This document shows, piece by piece, positions 15,347-25,600 of a DNA stretch of 41,074 nt. The stretch spans positions 1 to 41,074 of the forward strand of contig CAILKC010000803.1 of assembly GCA_903834675.1 (NCBI GenBank), read 5' to 3'. The notes beneath the pieces are model-generated. The model was given only the letters and a program-made list of their open reading frames with translations. It was not told the DNA's origin and searched no databases. The DNA comes from an uncultured Victivallales bacterium. Lineage in GTDB: Bacteria > Verrucomicrobiota > Lentisphaeria > Oligosphaerales > JAFGRS01. A program made the position numbers and the translations under genes. How positions within the stretch are numbered: the stretch's first letter is position 1; each line of letters starts with the position of its first letter.

Positions 15347-16546
15347 TCACCCACGCAGGTCGCGCATGGGGCTCCAGAGCGGGTTCTTGCTGGAGACGTC
15401 GACCGTGTAGGGCGGGTGGTACTTCGCCGAACACTCGCAGAACACCTTGCATCGCAAGGTATCGGCGATCCACTTTTCAATCTTCAGCACCAACATCTTA
15501 CGGCGCAGACGGCCCTGCATGTCACGGTTCAGAACCGCGGGCAGTGCGTTGGTGGTAACGATCTCGTCGATGGCGGGGTCGTTGAGGTTCTCTTTCACTT
15601 CCGGAGACGAGTGAAAGTGAGTGACCATAAAGATGACGCGGCGGGCGTGGGCCGCTTTGAGGCAGCGGCAGCACCCGGCGATGGTACTGCCGGTGCGGAC
15701 CATATCGTCGACCACGACCACGTCGCGGCCGGTGAGGTCCTCGAGGCGGGTGGGGGAGTCGGCTCGAGCTCGGATGTCGACCTTGCGCTCACCGCTGCGT
15801 TCCTTGTCCATCAGCAACAGCGCCGGCCGAAAGCCGATGAGCAGGTGCTCCGAGTGCGCCTTCAGGCGGTCGTAGACTTCCTGCACAAAGGGCGTGGCGC
15901 CGTGGTCCGGGGCGCAGACCACAAAGCCCTGATCGTCGGCGCGTGGTTCCATGATGGCGTGCCGGGTCAGGTAGTCAACGTAGAGGTCAGTCGGCTTCAG
16001 GTTGAGGAATGATCCAGCGAACTCCTGGGCGAAGATTTTCTGCACCGAGACCGAGTGATTGTGGACGGTCATGACCCAGTCCACGCCACTGGTCCGCAGC
16101 AACTGGGCATAGAGGCGACTGCTGAAGGGCTGGCCGTCGAACTTTTTACGGTCGGCGCGGCTGCGGGCGAGGGCGGGATCGCCATGGCTTTCCTGGGGGC
16201 CGCGGTCCTGGGCGCTGTAGAACAGGTCGGTTTCCACCAACACGACGCGGGCGGCGCCATTGTCCTTGGCGGCGCGGGCAATCAGGCAGTTACGCATGGC
16301 TCGGGCGTTGCGGGTGTGGTCGCCGCAGCAGGTAGAGATGACCACGACGGTCTGGTCGCGCAGGGCCTGGCCGATGTGGTCAAGGTCCTTTTCGTCGCTG
16401 ATAAAGCGTGGGCAGAACTCGGTATTGAGGAAGCTCTTGTACGAGATCAGGTCGGAGATGTCCGCCTGCTGGCCCATGAAGCGGGCCACATCGATGGCGA
16501 ACGGGTCATCCGCCACGGCGCCGACGATCATTGCGTTATAGTCCAC
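15347..16546 (-). CDS. prs: Ribose-phosphate pyrophosphokinase (PRPP synthetase), long form
   Basis: A 399-residue phosphoribosyltransferase-fold enzyme, most likely making PRPP from ribose 5-phosphate and ATP. The PRPP-binding loop VVVVDDMVRTGSTI is unambiguous. Upstream are ETDLFYSAQDRG, a tract equivalent to the catalytic flexible loop, and CAPDHGAT, matching the PDxGA motif of PRPP synthetases. Typical bacterial Prs has about 315 residues; this one has an extended middle region (around 90-170) and a Cys-containing C-terminal tail (FCECSAKYHPPYTVDVSS) seen in some diverged family members. The GTG at 16546 is preferred because GGGAG lies upstream; ATG 16531 is an alternative that drops five residues. 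Confidence 0.82.
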   Translation of the reverse strand: MDYNAMIVGAVADDPFAIDVARFMGQQADISDLISYKSFLNTEFCPRFISDEKDLDHIGQALRDQTVVVISTCCGDHTRNARAMRNCLIARAAKDNGAARVVLVETDLFYSAQDRGPQESHGDPALARSRADRKKFDGQPFSSRLYAQLLRTSGVDWVMTVHNHSVSVQKIFAQEFAGSFLNLKPTDLYVDYLTRHAIMEPRADDQGFVVCAPDHGATPFVQEVYDRLKAHSEHLLIGFRPALLLMDKERSGERKVDIRARADSPTRLEDLTGRDVVVVDDMVRTGSTIAGCCRCLKAAHARRVIFMVTHFHSSPEVKENLNDPAIDEIVTTNALPAVLNRDMQGRLRRKMLVLKIEKWIADTLRCKVFCECSAKYHPPYTVDVSSKNPLWSPMRDLRG

Positions 16547-16634
16547 CAAGGCAACTCCCGGGCTTGCATCGCCCTTCCGTGCTCCGCGACAGAATCTGAG
16601 CCGGGACCGGGCTGTCGGCGTCCAACCGCGGTCG

Positions 16635-16640
16635 AATATA
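16635..16640 (-). promoter_or_regulatory. Possible extended -10 element upstream of prs
   Basis: On the minus strand TGGTATATT contains an extended -10 (TG-N-TATATT) about 90 bases before the prs start. No good -35 is visible at the usual spacing, so this is a weak prediction. Confidence 0.25.
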
Positions 16641-16710
16641 CCACCGAGCCGCGACAGTGGCGGGCAGCCCGGCGGGGAAAAGTGCGGTCGCGGCGGGCCT
16701 GGTCTTGGGG

Positions 16711-18111
16711 TCAAGGACTCCGGGGTTCCCAGCGGCGGGCCGCGTCGAGGACGTGTCGTACGGGCATCCCGGCGGACTCCGCAATCTGGCGGGCCGACTC
16801 GAATTCCGGCGTTAGCTCGATCCCGTCGGGACGTTCGATGCGCTTGCACTCGACCTGACCCCAGGGCGTGTCGACGCGGGCCTTGCCACGGGCCAGGACG
16901 CAGCGTGTAGCGGGCCAGGTGCGCAGGCCGATGCTGGAGGACCGGCTCAGGATCAACTGCGCCAGGCGGCTGGCGTCGGCGGGTCGGCTGAGCACGGTCA
17001 GGCGTGTGCCCGGGCGGTTCTTCTTCATCTGCACCGCGGTCAGGCTGACGTCGAGGGCCCCGGCTCTGAGCAGTTCCTCGCTGAGGGCGCCCATGACTTC
17101 GCCGGTCTGGTCGTCGAGGTCGCATTCGCTGACGGTTACCGTGTCGTGCCCCAAGGGCGGCGCGTCGTCGACCTCGACCAGGTAGGCGCGCACGATATTG
17201 GGCAGGGCAGCGAACTCCTTACGGCCATGGCCGGAGGCGGTTTTCAGCACGCGCATGGGCAGGTTGTCCCAGGAGCCTGCGCTCAGCGTGGTCAGCACCG
17301 CGGCGGCGGTCGGGGTGGTGAGTTCGGCGCTGATGGGGAGGCGGATGACGGTGGCGCCTTCCAGCAGCAGCGCCGTGGCGGGTGCCGGGTTGGGCATGGT
17401 GCCGTGGGCGCAGCGGATGGTGCCCTGGCCGATGGTCAAGGCCGAGCAGTACACCCGCTCGACGCCAAGCTGCTCAAGCGCCAGGCAGATGCCGACGATG
17501 TCGGTGATCGAATCCAGCGCGCCGACTTCGTGGAAGTGGATCTGCTCGACCGGGACGCCATGCACGGCCGCCTCCACCTCACCCAGGCGCCGGAAGATAC
17601 GGGCAGCCCGCTCGCGGGCCCGAACCGGCGCGTCGAGACGGTCGATGATGGCCAGAATCTCTCCCAAGCCACGCTGCCCGTGCCCGGCAGAAGAATCAAG
17701 AGGCGGGAGACGAGGGCGCGAAGCTGCCTCGTGCTCATGGCCATGCTCGTGCTTGTGCTCGTGCTCGTGCTCGTGGCCATGCTCATGACCGTGCTTGTGC
17801 TCGTGCTTGGGCTCATGGTCTTGCTCGTGCTTGTGCTCTCGCTTCTGCCCCGCGGTCTCGGGGGGGCCGTTTTTCGCCGGGTCCGGGCGTCCCTCATCGG
17901 CCTGGTGGCCGCCGTCGAGCACCTCGACATAGCCGCAGACCAGGCCATGCCGACAGGTGCGGCGCTCGAAGCGTACCTCCACGTCGGCGAGTCCGGCCGC
18001 GCGCAGGCTGCGCACCAGGGCGGCGGGGTCGGCGCCGAGATCGCACAGCGCGGCCAGAAGCATATCGCCGGACGCTCCGGCAACCGGCTCGAAACACACG
18101 GCTCGGCTCAC
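16711..18111 (-). CDS. larC: LarC nickel insertion protein (His-rich)
   Basis: A 466-residue protein of the LarC family, the CTP-dependent cyclometallase that inserts nickel into the pyridinium bisthiocarboxylate nucleotide to make the NPN cofactor of lactate racemase-type enzymes. It begins with CFEPVAGASGDMLLAAL, contains the His-rich spacer (residues about 93-127, many HEH units) typical of nickel handling, then HFHEVGALDSITDIVG, ELTTPTAAAVL, ECDLDDQTGE and MKKNRPGTRLTVL. Unlike some lactobacilli, where LarC is made by a programmed frameshift, the frame is continuous. The GTG at 18111 follows GGAG at eight bases. No larA, larB or larE is nearby, so the client enzyme is elsewhere. Confidence 0.9.
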   Translation of the reverse strand: MSRAVCFEPVAGASGDMLLAALCDLGADPAALVRSLRAAGLADVEVRFERRTCRHGLVCGYVEVLDGGHQADEGRPDPAKNGPPETAGQKREHKHEQDHEPKHEHKHGHEHGHEHEHEHKHEHGHEHEAASRPRLPPLDSSAGHGQRGLGEILAIIDRLDAPVRARERAARIFRRLGEVEAAVHGVPVEQIHFHEVGALDSITDIVGICLALEQLGVERVYCSALTIGQGTIRCAHGTMPNPAPATALLLEGATVIRLPISAELTTPTAAAVLTTLSAGSWDNLPMRVLKTASGHGRKEFAALPNIVRAYLVEVDDAPPLGHDTVTVSECDLDDQTGEVMGALSEELLRAGALDVSLTAVQMKKNRPGTRLTVLSRPADASRLAQLILSRSSSIGLRTWPATRCVLARGKARVDTPWGQVECKRIERPDGIELTPEFESARQIAESAGMPVRHVLDAARRWEPRSP

Positions 18112-18225
18112 GGTATCTTCTCCATCCTTAGCTTCAACTGGCCACGATCCGTCGGGCCCCACCGACTAATCTAGTGCCGACGGACGCTAGTGAGAACTCG
18201 TCTCGAGAGGCGTATCGGCCCGTTT

Positions 18226-18494
18226 CAGCGGCTGTATCAAGGAATGACCGCCGTCGTACCGCCGACAGTGAAAGCGGCGTCGACGGGCCGCGTCCGCGGC
18301 CCTCTGCCGCACGCAGTCCATATCGCGCGTCGGCCAGGTGGAGTGCGCGTGGCAAGGTCGCCGGCGGCGACCGCGACACCGCTTTGGCTTGGCGCCTGTG
18401 CCATGCCTGACGGCCTATGTTCTCGCGCAACCCGATACGGCATGCAGACCACGGGGGTTTGCGCCGCCCAGCCGGGTTTCTTGAAACAGCCCTG
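18226..18494. mobile_element. MITE-like element, copy 2 (269 bp)
   Basis: About nine in ten bases match copy 1 at 9900-10161 by eye, with a 6-bp insertion. The right end TTTCTTGAAACAGCCCTG (18477-18494) is intact, whereas the left end has decayed (CAGCGGCTGTATCAAGGAA). Flanking GCCCGTTT (18218-18225) and GCCGGTTT (18495-18502) may be an eroded target duplication. It sits between the divergent larC and beta-helix genes and fills most of that gap. Confidence 0.75.
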
Positions 18495-18583
18495 GCCGGT
18501 TTCGGCGGCTGTTGCTGGCGGGTGGTGGTGGCGCTACCTTGGAGGACGCATCGTTGGCTTCGCAGGCGAAGGAGATGGGTTAG

Positions 18584-21500
18584 ATGTTCACAATCGGCAT
18601 CCAGAGAGTTCTCCGTGCCACGGCGGTGGTGGCCATGCTGGGCGGAGGGTCGAGGGCCGTGGACTACTACGTTTCCCCTAGGGGCAATGACGCCAACGAC
18701 GGCTCCGGGCCGGCCGATGGGAAGGCCTTGCGCACGGTCCAGGCCGCGGTGGATAAGGCCCAGCCGGGGGATAGCGTGCTGTTGCGCACCGGGGTCTACC
18801 GCGAGACGGTCGTTTTCCCACGTAGCGGCACGGCCGAGCGGCCGATCACGGTCAAGCCCGGCGCCAAGGAGAAGCCCGTGATCAGTGGCTGCGAGCCGGT
18901 CGGCGGCTGGGCCCTGCATGATGCGGCCAAGGGCATCTGGAAGGCGCCCATGGGCTGGACCCTGGGACTGGGGCGAAACCAGGTTTTCGTCGACGACCAG
19001 GTGCTGATCGAGGCGCGGCATCCAAACACCGCGGACGCGGGGCTGGGCATGTACGTGTCCGATCTCAGCCCCTTGTGGCCGACCTTTGCCGAGCTGTCGA
19101 TCCCGGACGCCAAGGCTGCGCCCGGGCGCATCACGGGCAAGTTGCTCGAGGGCGTGCCGGACGACTATTGGAAGGGCGCCTGCTACTACGGCGTGCATTA
19201 CGAGGGCTGGGCGGCGCAGACCGGCGTGGTCGAGAGTTCGAAGTCCGGCGAGATCACGGTGGGCGACCGCACCCGCACCTGGTGGTTCGGCTCGGCCTAC
19301 GGCGGCGGCTACAAGCCCGAGGAGGGCCGTGGCATGCTGGTCGGGCACATGAATGCGCTGGATCAGCCCGGCGAATGGCATTGGCAGGACAACACGCTGT
19401 ACCTGATTCCCAAGGACGGCAAGCAACCCGTCACCGTCGAGGCCAAGGCGCGCCAGCTCGCCTTCGATCTGAGTGGTCGGGAGCACATCCGGCTGGAGGG
19501 GTTGACGGTGCGTGCCGCCTCGCTGCGGCTGGAGGGGTCAGCCTTCTGCGTGGTTGACGGCTGCGACATCTCCTACGTTTCGCACTACACCCGGCACTAC
19601 GACATTGGCCAGATCGAGACCGGCCGCGACACCATCAAGTCCGGCGAGACCGGCATCTTCGTCAGCGGCCACGATAACGCCTTCCTCAATAGCAGCATCC
19701 GCATCAGCGCCGGGGCCGGCTTCTACCTGCGCGGCTACCACCACGCCCTCCACAACTGCCTGATTGACGAGGTCAGCTACACCAGCCACTACCTCAATGC
19801 CATCACCGATGCGGTCTCCGATTTCCCGGACTACGAGAACTTCCTGGTCGGCGGCCATGTGATCACCTACAACACCATGCGCAACGCCGGACGGCACTTC
19901 TTCAACGTCTACGGCAACGGCACCAGCTCCGCCTCGCGCAACCGTGGCCCGATGGACTACATGGCGACGCTGTTCGCCCACAACCATCTCTACAATGGCA
20001 TGTTACAGACCAAGGATGCCGGTTTTCTCACGGGCTACTACACCAGCGGTGGCACGCTCGACGGACTGAACACGCAGATCGTCTACAACGTCATGCACGA
20101 CTGCTACGACCTGGCTGCCATGCGCTGGAATGCGCTCGGCATCGTCTACCTCGACGCGGGCTCCTGCGACGTTGACCTGCACGACAATCTGCTCTGGGCC
20201 GCGCCGGGGTCGCTGCAGCGCGGTCTCTGGTACAACACCATGTGCGTCGACGTCCACGAGCGTGACAACCTCTTCCATGGCGAGTTCGAGCGCACCTGCG
20301 CCGAACTGAAGCCAGCGGACTTTCCCGGCGGCAAGCCGTTCCGCTTCGGGCACGACTTCGGGAGTCCGCCGTCGCGGCCGGTCTGGCCGCAACTGGAGCG
20401 CCGCATCATCGAGGCCGAGGCGTGCAGCGCCACGGCTCCCGGGCTGACGACGTCCGCAACCGGCATCAGCGGCCTGCAGGATGGCGCCTGGATCGGCCTG
20501 GGCGAGGTCGACTTTGGCGTCGGCTGGCAGTCGGCCATCTTGCAGTTCGCCAGCGCGAGGAAGGAGCTGAACACGGACAAGGCAGCGCGCGCCAACCCGC
20601 GTCACCAGAAGGCGACCGACCCGCTGGTGCTGGAGGCCATCCACAACGACGGCGCTCAGGAGAAGGTGCGCACGCAGTGGACCTTCATCCATGGGGTCCG
20701 CGACGGCGCCTGGATCCGTTTCAACCAGGTGCCGTTGGGCGAGGGCTATGGGCGTTTCCGGGCCATCTACGGCAACGACCAGGAGAAGGCGCGGCGTCTG
20801 GAGGTCCGCCTGGACCAGGTTGACGGACCGCTGGTCGGGCAGGTCGAACTGCCGCAGACCGACCGGGCGCGTGGCGGCCGTATCCAGATCTACGCGGCGG
20901 CGACGGGCGCGGTCAGCGCCGAGGCCACGGGGACGCACGACGTCTTCCTGGTCTTCCGCGGCGAGGAGGGCCAGACCGTCGGCGAGTTCGAATACTTCCG
21001 CTTTGAGCAGTATCGCGGCGTGCTTGCCCTGCAGAAGAACGAGGTCAAGATCGAGTTGCGCCTGGGCAGCCCGACGGGGGTGAAGCTTGGCGAGTTCTAC
21101 CCGCGCTATACCGGCGGAGTGGACACCTTTCGCGAGTTGGTAGCCACGCTGGAGTCGGCCTCAGGCATCCAGCCCTTGTTCGCCGTTGTGCGTTCTGCCG
21201 CGGCGGGTCCGATCGGCACGCTCGACGCCTTTCGGTTGGAGAAGGCGAAGCAGCCCATCGACTGGAGCGGCGTCGGCGTCGCCCCGCTGGAGCGCGAGGG
21301 TCGGCTGGTATTCCCTGAAGCGACCAACCGGCCCTGCGCTCGGCCGGCGGACAAGTATCCCAAGGTCGGCACGGTGGCCAGCGGCGGTCGGCCGCGGGCC
21401 ATCGCCATGGCCAGCCGTCTCGACGCGGCCCCCGTCGTCGATGGGGCGCTGGGCGATTGGCCGGTCAGCGACCCGGCGCGCACCTTGGTCCTGAAGGAAT

Positions 21501-22591
21501 CCTACGACGCCACGCCGACCACGGCGCCGCCCAGCCAGGCCTGGATTGGCTACGACGCCGAGGCGCTTTACATCGCCCTGCGGCACCCGGTCGGCAACGC
21601 CGCGGGCCTGCTGCCCTCAACCCATACATGGGGGCGCGATGATGGCGTCGAGATCGCCTTCCAGGATGGTTTCGCGAAGAAAGCGGGGGCCATCCTGACC
21701 CTCTACGGCTTCCCGGATGGCAAGTTCAGCAGCGAGGACTACGGCGGCGCGAGTCCCGGGACCATCGCCAGTCTGGAGAAAGGGGTGACGTACAAGGCCA
21801 AGATGGGCGCCGGAGAATGGACCTGCGAATGGCGTATCCCCTTCGCCGCCTGCGGCTTCACTCCTGCCACCGCCCCTGCCCTGTTCTTCAACCTGGGGGT
21901 CAAGAAGACGACCCCCGACGCCTGGGTGGTCTGGCGCGGCACCGGCGGCGCCACCTATCAGGTTGGCAATGCGGGCCTGCTCGTCTTTCCCGCCGAGATG
22001 CGGGCTGCCGGCGTGCCGACGGAGGGGCTGGAGGTATGGCTGGATGCCGCCGATGCCGCTACCGTGCAGCAGGACGACGCGGGCAATGTCGCGGTCTGGA
22101 AAGACAAGAGTGGCAAGGGCCGCGACGCGCGCCAGGACACGGCGGCGTTCAGACCGCAGTTCGAGGCGACGGGCCTGAATGGTCGTCCGGCGCTGCGCTT
22201 CGACGAGAAACGGTTGACCCGGTTCGAACTGCCCGATCTCTCCGATCAGAAGTTGACCGGTATGGTCTTTGCCGTCATCAGCAACCCGGTGGCGAGTGCG
22301 GAACTCAACCATGACCCGCGCATTTTCACCGCCAGCGATGGCAAAGAGTTCGACTACCTGGTCGGCATCGCGGCGACGGTACCGGGCCTGGAGACCGGCG
22401 GGCCGCGCCAGACCGTGCATGGCTTCACCGAGCGCTGGGCCAAGGTCGTGCGCGTGGGCTGCTTCTCGCCCAACCCCCAGACCTTCTTCACCGGTCCGAT
22501 CGGCGAGATCATGGTCTACAGCCGGGTGCTGAGCCCGACCGAGCAGGAGCGCGTGCGGGCTTACCTGGCGGTGAAGTGGGGCGTGGAGTAG
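18584..22591 (+). CDS. Secreted multidomain beta-helix protein with CBM6-, CBM9- and LamG-like modules
   Basis: A 1335-residue exported protein. A short signal peptide (1 to about 25) precedes YYVSPRGNDANDGSGPADGK, the typical start of a right-handed parallel beta-helix of the polysaccharide-lyase or DUF1565 type (about 27-590, rich in N-I/V-turn patterns such as HDNAFLNSSIRIS). Residues about 605-840 hold two CBM6-like beta-sandwiches (RRIIEAEACSATAPG; then DGAWIRFNQVPLGEGY). About 939-1140 is a CBM9-like domain (VVDGALGDWPVSD, ALYIALRHP). About 1145-1335 is a LamG/concanavalin-like domain (LEVWLDAADAATV, VWKDKSGKGRDARQ). The design suggests a surface or secreted enzyme acting on complex glycans; no catalytic triad can be assigned. 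AGGAG precedes ATG 18584. It converges with the next beta-helix gene, with 9 bp between. Confidence 0.85.
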   Translation: MFTIGIQRVLRATAVVAMLGGGSRAVDYYVSPRGNDANDGSGPADGKALRTVQAAVDKAQPGDSVLLRTGVYRETVVFPRSGTAERPITVKPGAKEKPVISGCEPVGGWALHDAAKGIWKAPMGWTLGLGRNQVFVDDQVLIEARHPNTADAGLGMYVSDLSPLWPTFAELSIPDAKAAPGRITGKLLEGVPDDYWKGACYYGVHYEGWAAQTGVVESSKSGEITVGDRTRTWWFGSAYGGGYKPEEGRGMLVGHMNALDQPGEWHWQDNTLYLIPKDGKQPVTVEAKARQLAFDLSGREHIRLEGLTVRAASLRLEGSAFCVVDGCDISYVSHYTRHYDIGQIETGRDTIKSGETGIFVSGHDNAFLNSSIRISAGAGFYLRGYHHALHNCLIDEVSYTSHYLNAITDAVSDFPDYENFLVGGHVITYNTMRNAGRHFFNVYGNGTSSASRNRGPMDYMATLFAHNHLYNGMLQTKDAGFLTGYYTSGGTLDGLNTQIVYNVMHDCYDLAAMRWNALGIVYLDAGSCDVDLHDNLLWAAPGSLQRGLWYNTMCVDVHERDNLFHGEFERTCAELKPADFPGGKPFRFGHDFGSPPSRPVWPQLERRIIEAEACSATAPGLTTSATGISGLQDGAWIGLGEVDFGVGWQSAILQFASARKELNTDKAARANPRHQKATDPLVLEAIHNDGAQEKVRTQWTFIHGVRDGAWIRFNQVPLGEGYGRFRAIYGNDQEKARRLEVRLDQVDGPLVGQVELPQTDRARGGRIQIYAAATGAVSAEATGTHDVFLVFRGEEGQTVGEFEYFRFEQYRGVLALQKNEVKIELRLGSPTGVKLGEFYPRYTGGVDTFRELVATLESASGIQPLFAVVRSAAAGPIGTLDAFRLEKAKQPIDWSGVGVAPLEREGRLVFPEATNRPCARPADKYPKVGTVASGGRPRAIAMASRLDAAPVVDGALGDWPVSDPARTLVLKESYDATPTTAPPSQAWIGYDAEALYIALRHPVGNAAGLLPSTHTWGRDDGVEIAFQDGFAKKAGAILTLYGFPDGKFSSEDYGGASPGTIASLEKGVTYKAKMGAGEWTCEWRIPFAACGFTPATAPALFFNLGVKKTTPDAWVVWRGTGGATYQVGNAGLLVFPAEMRAAGVPTEGLEVWLDAADAATVQQDDAGNVAVWKDKSGKGRDARQDTAAFRPQFEATGLNGRPALRFDEKRLTRFELPDLSDQKLTGMVFAVISNPVASAELNHDPRIFTASDGKEFDYLVGIAATVPGLETGGPRQTVHGFTERWAKVVRVGCFSPNPQTFFTGPIGEIMVYSRVLSPTEQERVRAYLAVKWGVE

Positions 22592-22600
22592 ACGGGCCCG

Positions 22601-25600
22601 TCATTTCGCCAGGCGCAGCTCGCCGGCGTCCTGCACGTTACAGATGCGGCCGCCGGTGGGCGCCCAGACCAGCCAACAGTCGTGGACGCTGGAGCGCACG
22701 CCGATATTCATGGCCCAGGCTGCGGGCGGGGTGGCCGCGGTGACCCCCAGGGCGCCCCAGGGAACGCGCCACTCGCAGGTCCAGCCGGTCGCGGAGGTGG
22801 CCAGCGCGTAGCGGGTGGCCTCACGCAGCTTGGTGGCCTGATCGGCGCTGGCGCCCATGGCTGTCAGGCTGTTGAGGCTGCCATCGGCGCTCCCCCAGAG
22901 CACGAAGATCGGCGTGGGTTGCCGTTCGTCGTTACTCTGGAACGACCATTCGATGCCGTCCTGTGGGGCGATGGCTTCGCCCTTGGGCAAGACGATGTCG
23001 AGCGCCAGATACAACGCTTCGCTATCGTAACCCGCGCGAGCGCGGCCGGTGAAGCCCTGGCTGGGGCCGCCCTCGTGGGTGCGGTTGAGGGACGCCACGG
23101 CGTCGGCAGCGTTCCAGGACCAATCCGCGAGCTGGCCATCGATGGCAGGGGCTTGGGCGAGGCGCGCGCAGCTGAGGAGGCTTACCGGTCCAGCGCTCGG
23201 CGGCAGGGTGCGCACCAGGCCGTCCCCCGTCCCCAGTTCCTCCCAGCCCGCCTGGCCGGCAACCAGATTGCCCTCTTTGAGCGTCGCCGCCCAGACTCCG
23301 GCAGTGCTCTCGGCGATCGGCAGCGGGCAGCGGTCGAAGCTGTTATGGCGACAGATGAAGCGCGCCGCTCCGCCAAAGCGGCTCGGATGCAGCAGCAACG
23401 CCGTGCTGTCGGGTTCATCGAAGCCGGCGAACTGGTTGTCGCTGAGGCGGAAGGCGCCACGGACCTCAAGCGCGGCCTTGATCCCGGTTGCCTGGCCGCG
23501 GGATAGCAGGTTGTCGGCGAAGGCGGCGGTGGGCCCGCCAAAGACATCGAGGGTGACCGGCTGGGTGCAGTTGGTGAAGGTGTTATGGTGCAGGTTCCAC
23601 TGGGGGCCCTGTGGCGGGTAGACGCAGAACCCCGTCTTGCCGGTCAGGTCGGTATCCGCCGCGAGCCTGAAGACGCCCTCCTCGGCATCGAACCTCTCGA
23701 TCTCGGGGCCGGGAACCACCGTCCCGTTGCGGCCGGTCCAGGCGATACGCCAGGCACGGTACTCGTGCGTGCGGCGGCGGGGCCAAGGCAGGGCGCCGCC
23801 CGATCTGAAGGTACGGGCATCAAGCACCTTCTCGACCCGGCCGGAGAGGGTGCTGGCGGCCAGACCGGTGCCGCAGCCCCGGACGATATTGTCATGCACC
23901 ACGAGGTTCTGGGCGGGCTCCTGCAGCACGATGCCTTTCACCCGCGCATCGACCTCGCCGCGCACATAGATCTGGTTGTCGCTGAGGGTGGCATCATCCG
24001 CCGAGACCGCGATGCCGATGCGGGCCCGGGAGTCGCCCCGCACGCAGGTCAGGTCGATAGCATTGCCCGTGATGAGGGTATTGCCCGCAGGCAGATTGCT
24101 GGCATCGCCGAAGCCCGTGGCCTCAATGGCAGAGGTGTTGAAGTTGACGAAGATGTTGTTGCTGATGACCACGGGCGTGGAACCGGCACTGGAGCGGACA
24201 GCGCAGCCGCCATAGACCATCTCCTGCTCGAAGGTGTTGTGCGCCACGATGTGCTGCCCCGACGGCAGGATGTCGAAGGCGGCAGCGCGCGAGCGGATGT
24301 TGCCGATTGCCACGGTGCCCGCATTGCGCACGTAGTTACCGACGAACTTGACGAATCGAGACGCCCCTTCCCAGGTGCAGCCGCCGACCTCCTGAATACG
24401 GCAGTAGAGGACGGACGTGTTCTCGGCCATGTCGTTGTTGTTGAAGGCATTGCGGGCGCAGTCGGTGACCGTGCAATACTGGTAGACGATGGACTTGGTG
24501 TAGGTGGCAGGATCGTCGTTGCCCGAGCGACTGCGACTGCCAGAGTAGAAACACTCCGCCGACATGCGGCTGGCGTGGCAGTTCTCCACCAGAAGCCGTT
24601 CCGGGCTGCGGATGCCCACCGCGTTGCAGTGCTTGACGTAGAAACCCCACATCTCCGGATAACCCGGCAAGCCCAGCGCCCCCATCTGCCGGCGCTCGGC
24701 GAAACCGCTGAAACCGCGGAAGCGCAGGTTGCGCAAGGTCACCGAGGTGCCGCCCACGACGGAGATACAGGCGCCGGTGCCATTGCCGATATCGAGGATT
24801 GTGCGCTCCTCGCTCTCGCCTTCCACCGTGATCCCGTCAGCGCCCTTCAGCTCCAGGCCCGCGGTCAGACGGTAGCAGCCCGAGGGGATGAAGAGGTTTC
24901 GTCCTTCGGCCACCGCCCGATCGAACGCCGCCTGCAAGGGTCCGCTGTCGGTGTGCTGGATCTTGCAGGCGGGCGCGCCGAGGGGTGCGGCGTCTGCGAG
25001 GGTCAAGGTCTTGCCCTCGATGGCCATGATCGTGCTGATCAATTGGTCGCGGCCGCTGAAGGTGACCAGGCACGGCTTGCTCCAGTCGCGCCCGCCGAGC
25101 TTGACCTCGACGCCGCCGTTGAGCGCCTGCCAGTCGCCGGTGACCGGCACCTTGGTCTGCTTCCAGGTCAAGCCCAGGTCGTCCGTCCAGCGGAAGGTGG
25201 GCGGCGTGGTGCCGGCGAAGTCCAGGATGTAGACCGTCCAGTTGCCGAGACTGCCATCGTAGCCACGCGCCTCGACCGTGCCAGCCATGGGGACACTCCA
25301 CTTGGTGGGCTCCCAGATGAGGCCGTCGCAGAGGTGCGGATTGCAGGTGGAGAGGGCCACCTGCTGGCCGACCTCGAAGTCGCCAAGCTCCTTGAGCACG
25401 ACGGTCTTCGCGCCGGCGCTGGTTGTGGCGGTGGTCTCATAGCCGGAACCGCTGGCGCCGAAGCTGCGTACGTTCAGCACGCTATCGCTGGCGGCAAAAC
25501 GCCGGATCCGCAGATCGTCAACATCCGCTTCGGCGCCGGCAGGCACGCACACCACCAGGTTGGCATTGGCGATGCCGGGGGGCAGCGCGTAGACGCTCTC

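Noticed and set aside
17146..18174. Plus-strand open frame of 342 codons with a Leu/Val-rich stretch that looks like membrane helices
   Set aside because: The hydrophobic stretch is the antisense reading of the LarC His codons; LarC on the minus strand is unambiguous.
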